Assembly: GCA_900754525.1 (NCBI GenBank)
Contig: CAAEDE010000047.1
Span: 1-34,210, forward strand
Length of the DNA: 34,210 nt
Reading direction: 5' to 3'
Source: an uncultured Collinsella sp.
Lineage (GTDB): Bacteria > Actinomycetota > Coriobacteriia > Coriobacteriales > Coriobacteriaceae
Below the pieces are notes generated by a model that was given only the letters and a program-made list of their open reading frames with translations, did not search any database and was not told the origin of the DNA. Shown in pieces: positions 15,014 through 22,123 of the stretch (its first letter is position 1; each line of letters begins with the position of its first letter). A program made the position numbers and the translations under genes.

Positions 15014-15787
15014 ATGAGGATCGATTCACGAAAACCGAAAGTCGCCGCCCTTTCCGCCGCTCTGACCGTGGCACTTTTGGCGGGCTCCGGCGCAACTGAT
15101 GCCCACGCGGCAACACTATCCGATACGGTTGGACCTACGCCGTCCGAAGCGACGCTGGTGCAGCCCGTCGACTACCGCAGCGACGGTTATGGCTCTATGC
15201 AGGAGTGGAACGCCTCGATGGAGGCCAAGCGCGATTCCCTGGAGATGCGCGCTCAGATCATCATGAACATGTACGGTGACTATGCCACCGATGACGAGCG
15301 CGCTGTGCTACAGGGTTGCATCGACGGCGCGGGTAGTCTGTTGACGATGGGGGAGGTCGACGCCAAGTCGACCGAGCTCGATGAGCTGCGCATTGCGCTT
15401 GAGGATGCCAAGCGCGAAGCGCTCGAGGCTGCCGCCGAGGCGGAGGCTGCCGAGGTCGCCCAGGCTTCGTACTACAACGCCGGTTACACTCCGTCCTACG
15501 CGTCCGCCGCGTCCTACGCGAACGGATCGGGCCTGACGCGCTCTGCGGGTGTCAATAACTACAACGGGCGCCGCGAGACCTATTACAGCAGCAATGTGCT
15601 TTATCACTATCGCACGGGCGAATGGACTCAGGATTCTGAGGGCTTCTGGCGCGATTCCGACGGCTATTACGTTGTTGCCGCGGGCGATATGGCCCAGGGC
15701 TCGACCTTTACGGGCTCCAAGGGTGATTGCAAGGTCTATGACTCCGGCTGCGCTGCCGGAACCACCGATTACTACACCGGTTGGTAA
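15014..15787 (+). CDS. Secreted protein with coiled coil and C-terminal DPBB/3D-like domain
   Basis: 257 residues. Residues 1-32 are a Sec signal peptide (basic start, hydrophobic ALTVALLAGSGA, cleavage near AHA|ATL). Residues about 60-155 are charged and helical, with an Ala/Glu-rich coiled coil (ALEDAKREALEAAAEAEAAEV). A Tyr/Ser-rich linker leads to a C-terminal segment, GRRETYYS...DGYYVVAA...CKVYDSGCAAGTTDYYTGW. This resembles the double-psi barrel domains of actinobacterial cell-wall proteins; C239 and C246 may form a disulfide. SD GGAGG. Probably acts at the cell wall; no catalytic site can be named. The domain assignment is by eye. Confidence 0.8.
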   Translation: MRIDSRKPKVAALSAALTVALLAGSGATDAHAATLSDTVGPTPSEATLVQPVDYRSDGYGSMQEWNASMEAKRDSLEMRAQIIMNMYGDYATDDERAVLQGCIDGAGSLLTMGEVDAKSTELDELRIALEDAKREALEAAAEAEAAEVAQASYYNAGYTPSYASAASYANGSGLTRSAGVNNYNGRRETYYSSNVLYHYRTGEWTQDSEGFWRDSDGYYVVAAGDMAQGSTFTGSKGDCKVYDSGCAAGTTDYYTGW

Positions 15788-15811
15788 TTTTTCTGCATCA
15801 CGGATATTTGG

Positions 15812-15858
15812 CGGACGGGCGTCTTTACCGAGCTTTAGGGCAACGTAAGGACGTCCGT
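15812..15858 (+). terminator. Imperfect hairpin after the secreted-protein gene
   Basis: CGGAC...GTCTTTAC pairs with GTAAGGAC-GTCCG, a bulged stem of about 13 bp. It lies 25 bases past the stop and has no T run. It may be a weak terminator or a 3'-end stabiliser. The remaining bases to 15973 show nothing else I can support. Confidence 0.35.
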
Positions 15859-15973
15859 TCTATGTATGCGTTTGAGTTAACAGAGCCCTTACCGTGGCGG
15901 TACGCTGGGCGTATGGATGCGGGGCACACTGGTTCTTGAGAAATAAGGTCTTTCTCTTGGAGGAAGTGGTCTT

Positions 15974-16180
15974 GTGAATGCTCGAGATATCGCCGTTGCC
16001 GCCGTCGCGTTGATGCTTGGCTGCCTTGGTCCCACGGCCGCGCTCGTCGCGGGCATGCAGGGGACATGCGGGGCTGCTCCTATCGTGGTCGGCGCGCTGA
16101 TCGCGGCCGCGCTGCTGGGAAGTGCGGGTGTAGTCCTTTGTCGCGACGATGAGGACCAGGCGTCGGAGTCGCAGCTCTAA
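15974..16180 (+). CDS. Small two-helix membrane protein, function unknown
   Basis: 68 residues from a GTG start. A GGAGGAAG SD lies 7 bases before it, which supports a real gene. Two hydrophobic segments (about residues 5-27 and 36-57, the second rich in Gly/Ala) suggest a helical hairpin in the membrane. The tail is acidic (CRDDEDQASESQL). One cysteine lies in each helix region and one in the loop. No known family is recognised. It stands alone between the secreted-protein gene and a bidirectional terminator. Confidence 0.6.
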   Translation: MNARDIAVAAVALMLGCLGPTAALVAGMQGTCGAAPIVVGALIAAALLGSAGVVLCRDDEDQASESQL

Positions 16181-16218
16181 CCGTTGTGAAGCTGATTTTT
16201 GGCCAAAGATGAAAAAGG

Positions 16219-16254
16219 AAGCCGCCGCGAGGGGAGTGCCCCTTGCGGCGGCTT
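16219..16254. terminator. Bidirectional terminator between convergent genes
   Basis: A 16-bp stem, AAGCCGCCGC...GCGGCGGCTT with inner GGGG/CCCC and loop AGTG. On the minus strand it runs into CCTTTTTC, a good T run for the PanE-family gene. On the plus strand it is followed by only TTT, serving the small membrane protein gene. Confidence 0.85.
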
Positions 16255-16289
16255 TGCCATTGGATCTGTTGGCTGCAGTATGCCGAGCA

Positions 16290-17204
16290 CTACCAGCTGC
16301 TTTCTATTTCGCGAATCCTCTGGTAGAGCCAATCGTTTTGCGGCACTTGGATATCGTGTTTGGCGGCCAGGCGGCAAATGGTGCCCGCGAACTCCTCGAC
16401 TTCGGTTTTTCGTTGTGCGATGCGGTCCTGCGCCATCGAGGGCATACCGGCGGGGTCGATTCCCTCGATGAGGTGCACCATTTGCGTCAGGTCTGCCTCG
16501 GTCAGCTCAACGCCCTCGGCGTTGGCAACCGCAAGCGTCTCGCGCATGGCGGAGACAAAACAGCGGCGCTGCTCGGAGCCCTGTTCCGTGGCACTTCCGT
16601 ACGTGCCGCCGTAGGCCATGCAAGTCTGGTTGATGCCGTCGTTGAGCATAAGTTTGGCCCACATGCGGTGGGCGACGTCGTCCTCGACAGTGTGGGCGAT
16701 GCCGCAGCGCGTGTAGAGCTCGTCGATGGCGGTAACGGTTGCGGGCTTGGTGCCCGCTGCCGCGCCAAAGCGAATCTCGCCCGCATTGGTAAAGGTGAGC
16801 GCGCCGTTGAGGAACACGGCGTCCATGCCTTGGCAGATACCCAGGACGGTATGCTCCCAGCCAAAGCGTTCGGCAATCTTTTGCTCGCTCGTAATGCCGT
16901 TGCACAGTGAGGCGATGAGCGTGTTGGGTCCCACGACGCGTTCCATAGTCTTGAGTGCTTGGTCGAGACCGGTGGTCTTGACCGCCAGGATGACCAGATC
17001 GGCGGGCGTTGCCTCGCTGGCGCGGACGGACGTGAGATTGCAGGGCTCGCCGTTGACCGTAAGGGCGTCGCCTGCGTGACGCTCGAAACGGGCGTCGTCC
17101 ATGACGTATTCGACGGCGTCATTGCCGAGGGCCTTGGCAATCATGCTGCCGTAGAGCAGGCCGACGCCGCCCTTGCCGACAAAGGTGACCTTGTTGATCT
17201 GCAT
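16290..17204 (-). CDS. Ketopantoate reductase (ApbA/PanE) family protein
   Basis: 304 residues. NADPH-dependent 2-oxoacid reductase fold. The N-terminal Rossmann motif G10-KGGVG-15 and the VKTTGLDQAL and SLCNGI segments bind cofactor. The catalytic lysine lies in RMWAKLMLNDGINQ, where PanE has its conserved K and N. No other pantothenate gene is near, and this family contains many paralogs, so ketopantoate as substrate is only likely. The ATG at 17204 has GAGGAG 9 bases away. The frame is open much further upstream, but a minus-strand terminator interrupts that part. Confidence 0.88.
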   Translation of the reverse strand: MQINKVTFVGKGGVGLLYGSMIAKALGNDAVEYVMDDARFERHAGDALTVNGEPCNLTSVRASEATPADLVILAVKTTGLDQALKTMERVVGPNTLIASLCNGITSEQKIAERFGWEHTVLGICQGMDAVFLNGALTFTNAGEIRFGAAAGTKPATVTAIDELYTRCGIAHTVEDDVAHRMWAKLMLNDGINQTCMAYGGTYGSATEQGSEQRRCFVSAMRETLAVANAEGVELTEADLTQMVHLIEGIDPAGMPSMAQDRIAQRKTEVEEFAGTICRLAAKHDIQVPQNDWLYQRIREIESSW

Positions 17205-17221
17205 GTGAATCATCTCCTCAC

Positions 17222-17248
17222 AAAAAGGCGCCCGCGTGCGGGGCGCCT
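17222..17248 (-). terminator. Terminator hairpin just before the PanE-family gene
   Basis: On the minus strand AGGCGCCC/GGGCGCCT (8 bp) is followed by TTTTTG, then almost at once by the SD of the PanE-family gene. It should end transcripts from the cyclase remnant. Because the T run is about 12 bases from the next start codon, it could also act as an attenuator. A possible -10, TACAAT, lies just upstream with no good -35. Confidence 0.8.
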
Positions 17249-17320
17249 GATGGATTGTATGCCGCTGGGGCGTGTAGCGTGCACCGGAGGCTGAATTTAG
17301 AAGAACAAACGCATGGGAAC

Positions 17321-17515
17321 TTATGCCGCGGGGCAGACCGCAAAGACGCGGGCGGGGTACCCGACGCCATCGCGGACCTTGGGGAAGGTGCAGAAGATGA
17401 CGGCACCCGTGGCGGGAAGCTCGTCCAGATGGTCCATGACTTCGATCTGGTAGCGGTCGACCGAGAGGATGTATTGCTCGCCGGGGTAGGGGTAGGCGTC
17501 CTCTCGTGTGGTCAC
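17321..17515 (-). pseudogene. Cyclase-family (kynurenine formamidase-like) remnant
   Basis: 64 residues. The sequence LDELPATGAVIFCTFPKVRDGVGYPARVFAVCP resembles the C-terminal strand pair and closing P-x-R-xx-A element of the cyclase/formamidase family. Intact members are about 200-260 residues, and the HxGTHxD metal motif is missing. The gene still has its own GTG start with an AAAGGAGA SD and a terminator, so the simplest reading is an internal deletion joining an old N terminus (MTTREDAYPYPGE) to the C terminus. It could instead be a functional small protein. Family call by eye. Confidence 0.5.
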
Positions 17516-17677
17516 GCTCGTCTCCTTTCATCGGGCTTTTTGCTGATGTTAAAGCGGTGCCGTGACGGTCTGATTTCTGCTGCGTTACGATACGTTCTCA
17601 ATTGCGATTCCGATGTGTTTCGATGACGTGACGGGTTTGTTTCGCCTTGTCAGGGCTTCGATGGGAGGGGAGGGGCC

Positions 17678-18868
17678 GTGCAATATCGCGTTGACCCCAA
17701 AAGCGGCAACCGTATCTCGGCGTTGGGGCTGGGCTGCATGAGGTTTCCCGGTGCGCCGGGACGCCCGGATGCGAAGACTGCCGACGCCATCATCTCCCGT
17801 GCGGTGGAGCAGGGGATTAACTACCTGGACACGGCCTATCTCTATCCCGGTAACGAGGCGTGCGTGGGTGCGTCGCTTGAGCGCCTGGGCTTGCGCGACC
17901 AGGTTTTGCTCGCAACCAAGCTGCCGCATGCTTCGTGCAAATGCGCGGAGGATTTCGATCGGTTCTTCGACGAGCAGCTGCGTCGCCTGCGGACCGACCG
18001 TATCGACTATTACCTCATGCACAACATTACCTCGCCCGCCCAGTGGGAACGTGTGGTGGCGTTGGGCATCGAGGACTGGATCGCGCATCAAAAGGCGGCG
18101 GGGCGCATTCGCCAGATTGGTTTTTCGTACCACGGCAGCGCGGCTGACTTCCTTACGATGCTTGACGCATATGACTGGGATTTTTGCCAGATCCAGTACA
18201 ACTATGCCGGCGAGCATTACCAAGCGGGAACGGCGGGACTCATGGCCGCCGCCGAGCGAGGCCTCGCGGTGTTTGTGATGGAGCCGCTGCTGGGCGGGCG
18301 TTTAGCGGGCAAGCTGCCGCCACGGGCCCGCGCTGTGCTCGATAGTGCCCGTGACCCGCATTTGCGCACTCCTGCCGCCTGGGGTCTTTCGTGGGTGTGG
18401 AATCATCCTCAGGTGACGATGCTGCTTTCGGGTATGACCGATACCGCGCAGGTGGATGAGAACGTGGTGTTGGCCGATTGGGCCCTGCCGGATTCGATGA
18501 CAGCTACTCAGCTCGACACGATCGCGCACGTGCTGGATGAGTTTGAAAAATCGAATCGCGTGCCCTGCACGGGATGCGGCTATTGCATGCCGTGCCCTAA
18601 AGGCATCAATATCCCTGGATGTTTTGCCGCCTACAACGCGAGTTATGCGCACAGCTGGTTTACGGGTCTATCGCAGTACTTTACGGCGAGCGCGGTGCGT
18701 ACAAGCGAGGCCAAGCTGGTGAGCAATTGCGTCAAGTGCGGCAAATGCGCGCGCCACTGCCCACAGCATATCGATATCCCCGAGCGTCTCGATGACGTGC
18801 GCCGACGCTTCCAGCCTGGACCCGTGACGGCAGTGCTTAAGGCCTTCGGCAAAACGCGCTCCTCGTGA
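17678..18868 (+). CDS. Aldo/keto reductase with C-terminal double 4Fe-4S domain
   Basis: 396 residues. An N-terminal aldo/keto reductase barrel (about 1-280) contains the usual D/Y pair in INYLDTAYLYPGNE, K in LATKLPH and H in YYLMHN. The C-terminal extension has two cysteine clusters, C297-x2-C300-x2-C303-x3-C307 and C351-x2-C354-x2-C357-x3-C361, each typical of a ferredoxin-like 4Fe-4S site. This fused form is common in strict anaerobes and presumably links electron transfer to carbonyl reduction; the substrate is unknown. A GTG start with a GGGAGGGG SD. The hairpin repeat follows its stop directly. Confidence 0.92.
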   Translation: MQYRVDPKSGNRISALGLGCMRFPGAPGRPDAKTADAIISRAVEQGINYLDTAYLYPGNEACVGASLERLGLRDQVLLATKLPHASCKCAEDFDRFFDEQLRRLRTDRIDYYLMHNITSPAQWERVVALGIEDWIAHQKAAGRIRQIGFSYHGSAADFLTMLDAYDWDFCQIQYNYAGEHYQAGTAGLMAAAERGLAVFVMEPLLGGRLAGKLPPRARAVLDSARDPHLRTPAAWGLSWVWNHPQVTMLLSGMTDTAQVDENVVLADWALPDSMTATQLDTIAHVLDEFEKSNRVPCTGCGYCMPCPKGINIPGCFAAYNASYAHSWFTGLSQYFTASAVRTSEAKLVSNCVKCGKCARHCPQHIDIPERLDDVRRRFQPGPVTAVLKAFGKTRSS

Positions 18869-18946
18869 CCCTTTTATAACTTGCGGTGGAATAGTTCCTG
18901 TTTGCGGCAGAATAGGGCTTAAACAGGGACTATTCCGCCGCAACTG
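18869..18946 (+). repeat. Covarying hairpin repeat, copy 1
   Basis: CCCTTTTATAACTTGCGG opens the element. A 23-bp stem (18881-18903 with 18921-18943, two G-U pairs) encloses a 17-base loop with GCGGCAGAATAGGGC. It ends 12 bases before the start of the following oxidoreductase gene, just ahead of its SD. Outer stem, loop and 5' flank match copy 2 at 20035-20113, but the stem middle (GTTCC here) differs. Confidence 0.85.
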
Positions 18947-18958
18947 AAGGGGGCTGTC

Positions 18959-19978
18959 GTGGGCCATCGGGATTCATGTAATGATTCGCGTGGGGTTCGT
19001 TGGGGCATTTTGGGCGCTGGGCACATTTCTCATCGATTTGCATCGTCGCTCAAGAAGGTCGACGGGGCACGGCTGGTGGCTGCGGCCGGTCGCACTCCTG
19101 CACATGTCGAGGAATTTTGCCGAGTGTTTTCGATCGATGCTGCGCATGGCCATGCCTCGGCCGACGATAGCGGCGATGCGGCTTATGACGCGCTGATTGC
19201 CGACCCCGATGTCGACGCAATCTACTTGGCTCTTCCGCATGGCATGCATACGCGTTGGGCCTGTCGCGCGCTGTGCGCCGGAAAGGCCGTGCTGTGCGAA
19301 AAGCCGGCCGTTTTGAGTGAGGAAGAGGCTCTCTCGATCGCCTCCACCTCTCGCGAGCGCGGCGTGCTGTTTATGGAGGCGATGAAGAATCGGTTTTGCC
19401 CGATGCGCACTCGCGTGAAAGACTTGCTTGCGTCGGGTGAGCTTGGCCGTATCGTCTCGATTGAAAGCGTGCAAAAGCTCGATTACGGCGAGTCTCCTTC
19501 GGGCTATCTGCTTGATCCGCTGCAGGGCGGCTGTCTATATGACATGGGCTGTTATGCGGTCGGTTGGTTTGAGGATTTGCTCGCGGGCGCGTGCGAGGTT
19601 TCGTCCCGTGAAGTTCGCTGGCGTGACGTATCAGGCGGCCGTGTCGATTGGGCCGACGAGATCCATATGAGCGTCGGCGGTATACCCATTCATATGGTGT
19701 GCGACGGCAAAGCAGCATATGAAAGCCGCTTAACGATTGCCTGTGAGCGGGGCTCGTTGGAAATCGAGCGTCTTCATCGCCCCGAGCTCGCCCATGTGAA
19801 GTACTCCGACGGTCGAGCACTCGAAATCGATGCACCATTTGAGGTCGATGATTTTTACGGTGAGGCATCGCATGCGACACAGCTCATTCAGGCGGGGAAA
19901 CTCGAAAGCCCCATCATGTCCCTAGCCGCTACACAGCGCTGTGCGCACATCATCGATGCGATTCGCTTGAAACTTTAG
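18959..19978 (+). CDS. Gfo/Idh/MocA-family oxidoreductase (second)
   Basis: 339 residues. Rossmann domain with WGILGAGHISHRFASSL (GxGxxA-type nucleotide loop), AIYLALPHGMHTRWA and the family lysine in CEKPAVLSEEEA. The C-terminal domain carries GGCLYDMGCYAVGWFEDLL. The overall pattern is closest to the dihydrodiol/xylose dehydrogenase-like branch. Start GTG at 18959, five bases after AAGGGGG. The gene directly follows hairpin copy 1. It shares family but little sequence with the member at 10448-11554. Substrate unknown. Confidence 0.9.
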   Translation: MGHRDSCNDSRGVRWGILGAGHISHRFASSLKKVDGARLVAAAGRTPAHVEEFCRVFSIDAAHGHASADDSGDAAYDALIADPDVDAIYLALPHGMHTRWACRALCAGKAVLCEKPAVLSEEEALSIASTSRERGVLFMEAMKNRFCPMRTRVKDLLASGELGRIVSIESVQKLDYGESPSGYLLDPLQGGCLYDMGCYAVGWFEDLLAGACEVSSREVRWRDVSGGRVDWADEIHMSVGGIPIHMVCDGKAAYESRLTIACERGSLEIERLHRPELAHVKYSDGRALEIDAPFEVDDFYGEASHATQLIQAGKLESPIMSLAATQRCAHIIDAIRLKL

Positions 19979-20034
19979 GGCGTGGGGGCATGGCACCAGC
20001 GCTTGGAATGCCTGGAGGCCTTTGTCCCTGATGC

Positions 20035-20113
20035 CCCTTTTATAACTTGCGGTGGAATACGGTCTGTTTGCGCCAAAATAGGGCACCAATAGACCGTATT
20101 TCACCGCAACTGA
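20035..20113 (+). repeat. Covarying hairpin repeat, copy 2
   Basis: Same layout as copy 1: CCCTTTTATAACTTGCGG flank, 20-bp stem with two G-U pairs (20047-20066 with 20090-20109, extendable by two T-A pairs), loop GCGCCAAAATAGGGC. The middle of the stem reads CGGTC on the left arm and GACCG on the right, replacing the copy 1 bases on both sides, so pairing is kept. It lies 17 bases before the nfo start. Confidence 0.85.
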
Positions 20114-20130
20114 TGAGGAGGGAGCTGGAG

Positions 20131-20997
20131 ATGCTGACGATCGGGTGTCATCTTTCGACGACGAAGGGCTATCGGGCAATGGGGGAGACGGCGCTGTCCA
20201 TTGGCGCCAATACCTTTGCGTTCTTTACGCGCAACCCGCGCGGTGGCAAGGCAAAAGAACTTGACATGGATGACGTGGCGGCTCTGCGCGAGCTTATGGC
20301 GCAAAACGACTTTGGACCGCTGGTGGCGCATGCCCCGTATACCTACAACCCCTGTTCTGCCAAAGAGCGGGCACGCGAGTTTGCCTTGGAGGCAATGGCC
20401 GAGGACTTGCAGCGTCTGGAAGCACTGCCCGGCAACTACTACAACTTCCATCCCGGTGCGCATGTGGGACAGGGCTCCGACGTCGGCATTCAGATGATTG
20501 TCGACACGCTGTGCCAGGTGATGTTTGAGGGGCAGCAGACGACGGTATTACTCGAGACCATGGCAGGCAAGGGCACCGAGGTGGGCCGTAGCTTTGAAGA
20601 ACTGGCGTGCATTATCGAGGGCGTTGCCGCCAAGTGCCCAGAGCTGTCCGATAAGCTGGGCGTTTGTTTGGACACCTGCCATGTGAGCGATGCCGGCTAC
20701 GACATCATCCATGATCTGGACGGCGTACTCGACGAGTTCGACCGCGTGGTGGGTATCGATCGCTTGCATGCCGTACATATCAACGATTCGAAGAACCCTT
20801 GTGGCGCCCATAAAGATCGTCACGAGTGCATCGGTAAGGGATACCTTGGCAGCGAGGAATTTGGTGGCGGTATGCAGATTATGCAGAATATTGTATCGAA
20901 TGGCCACTTGCGTTCGCTGCCGTTTATTTTGGAGACTCCGAACGAACTTGCAGGTTATGCAGCTGAAATTAGACTATTAAGGTCATTGCAGCAGTAA
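20131..20997 (+). CDS. nfo: Deoxyribonuclease IV (apurinic/apyrimidinic endonuclease)
   Basis: 288 residues. AP endonuclease of base excision repair, using three zinc ions in a TIM barrel. Family motifs are visible in order: IGCHLSTTKGY, HAPYTYNP, NFHPGAHVG, LLETMAGKGTEVG, CLDTCHVSDAGYD, HAVHINDSKNPCGAHKDRHECIGKG and LETPNE; these carry the His, Glu and Asp metal ligands. Length is normal (about 280). The frame is open upstream through the hairpin, but AGGAGGGAG ends 6 bases before the ATG at 20131, which decides the start. Confidence 0.97.
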   Translation: MLTIGCHLSTTKGYRAMGETALSIGANTFAFFTRNPRGGKAKELDMDDVAALRELMAQNDFGPLVAHAPYTYNPCSAKERAREFALEAMAEDLQRLEALPGNYYNFHPGAHVGQGSDVGIQMIVDTLCQVMFEGQQTTVLLETMAGKGTEVGRSFEELACIIEGVAAKCPELSDKLGVCLDTCHVSDAGYDIIHDLDGVLDEFDRVVGIDRLHAVHINDSKNPCGAHKDRHECIGKGYLGSEEFGGGMQIMQNIVSNGHLRSLPFILETPNELAGYAAEIRLLRSLQQ

Positions 20998-21058
20998 TGA
21001 CTGTCACAAAGTAGAGTATTCAATTCACGTTATGGGTTTGTTTCAATCAGTTTTCTCA

Positions 21059-21087
21059 TTGCAGATTCGTAATTCCGGGTGCATAAT
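21059..21087 (+). promoter_or_regulatory. Promoter of the amino acid transporter genes
   Basis: TTGCAG (21059-21064), a 17-bp spacer, and CATAAT (21082-21087) lie about 60 bases before the binding-protein start. No operator is recognised. Confidence 0.6.
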
Positions 21088-21144
21088 AGCCAACAGTTTT
21101 TGCAGACCTCTGAATCAAACGAGGTCACCGGAAGGAGACTGATT

Positions 21145-22005
21145 ATGAAGCTGAAGAAGCTTGGCGCATTTGCCGCCACGGGTGCCATGGCGCTCGCCCT
21201 CGCACTGACGGGCTGCGGCTCGTCCAACGCCACCTCTGGTTCTGATGCCGGTTCCAGCAGCTCTGACGACACTAAGGTCGAGAAGGTCGACGGCTCCAAG
21301 GAGTACGCGCTCGTCAAGGATGGTACGCTGACCGTCGGCACCTCTGCCGAGTACGCTCCGTTTGAGTACAAGGATGACAACGGCGATTATCAGGGCTTTG
21401 ACCTTGAGCTCATCAAGGCCATCGGCGACAAGCTGGGCCTGGATGTCGAGTATGTCAACAATGACTTTGACACGCTGGTTCCGGGTGTCGCTTCGGGCGC
21501 CAAGTATGACGTTTCCATCGCGGCTATCACCGACACGCCCGAGCGTGAGAAGGAAGTCACTTTCTCTGATTCCTACTACATGGACGATCAGGCTATTGTG
21601 ACTAAGGTCGATAACACCGACATCACGGCCGACAACTACAGCGAGAAGCTCAACAACGCCGACGCTACCATCATCGTCCAGTCTGGCTCGACCGCCGAGG
21701 CCTTTGCCCAGGAGAACTTCCCGAAGGCCAAGATCGTCCCCTACAAGGACGCTACCGAGTGCTTCAGCGCCCTGCAGTCCGATAAGGGCGACGCCGTAGT
21801 CACCAACCGCTCCGTTGCCAGCCAGCTGACCGCCGAGCAGTTCAACACCTGCCAGACCATCAAGCAGGTCAGCACCGGCGAGGAGTACGCCATCGCCATC
21901 AACCAGGGCAACACCAAGCTCAAGGACGACATCAACCAGGCCATCAAGGACCTGACCGACGACGGTACCGTCGACGCCCTCATGGCTAAGTACAATATCA
22001 AGTAA
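21145..22005 (+). CDS. Amino acid ABC transporter substrate-binding lipoprotein
   Basis: 286 residues. A lipoprotein signal with lipobox LALTGC places lipidated C24 at the membrane surface. A Ser/Asp-rich linker (residues 25-45) is followed by a bacterial family-3 solute-binding domain (TLTVGTSAEYAPFEYKDDNGDYQGFDLELIKAIGDKLGL, later ITDTPEREKEVTFSDSYY). That pattern is typical of polar amino acid binders. SD GAAGGAG. It is the first gene of a complete importer with permease and ATPase downstream. The exact ligand cannot be read from the sequence. Confidence 0.95.
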   Translation: MKLKKLGAFAATGAMALALALTGCGSSNATSGSDAGSSSSDDTKVEKVDGSKEYALVKDGTLTVGTSAEYAPFEYKDDNGDYQGFDLELIKAIGDKLGLDVEYVNNDFDTLVPGVASGAKYDVSIAAITDTPEREKEVTFSDSYYMDDQAIVTKVDNTDITADNYSEKLNNADATIIVQSGSTAEAFAQENFPKAKIVPYKDATECFSALQSDKGDAVVTNRSVASQLTAEQFNTCQTIKQVSTGEEYAIAINQGNTKLKDDINQAIKDLTDDGTVDALMAKYNIK

Positions 22006-22027
22006 AATAACTACTTGATTGCGCGCG

Positions 22028-22058
22028 GGCCCTTTCCGTTTTAGCGGGAAGGGCCTTT
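22028..22058 (+). terminator. Partial terminator between binding protein and permease
   Basis: An 11-bp stem, GGCCCTTTCCG/CGGGAAGGGCC, is followed by only TTTGCG. It probably ends part of the transcripts or protects their 3' end, giving more binding protein than membrane components, as is usual for ABC importers. Confidence 0.6.
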
Positions 22059-22123
22059 GCGCTTCTCTTGACGGAGAGCGTTTCCGTCTCGTTTTGCCGG
22101 CAACTTCTACGATAGGAGCCACC

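Noticed and set aside
16149..16910. 253-codon plus-strand frame
   Set aside because: Antisense to the PanE-family gene, begins within the small membrane gene's end and runs through a terminator.
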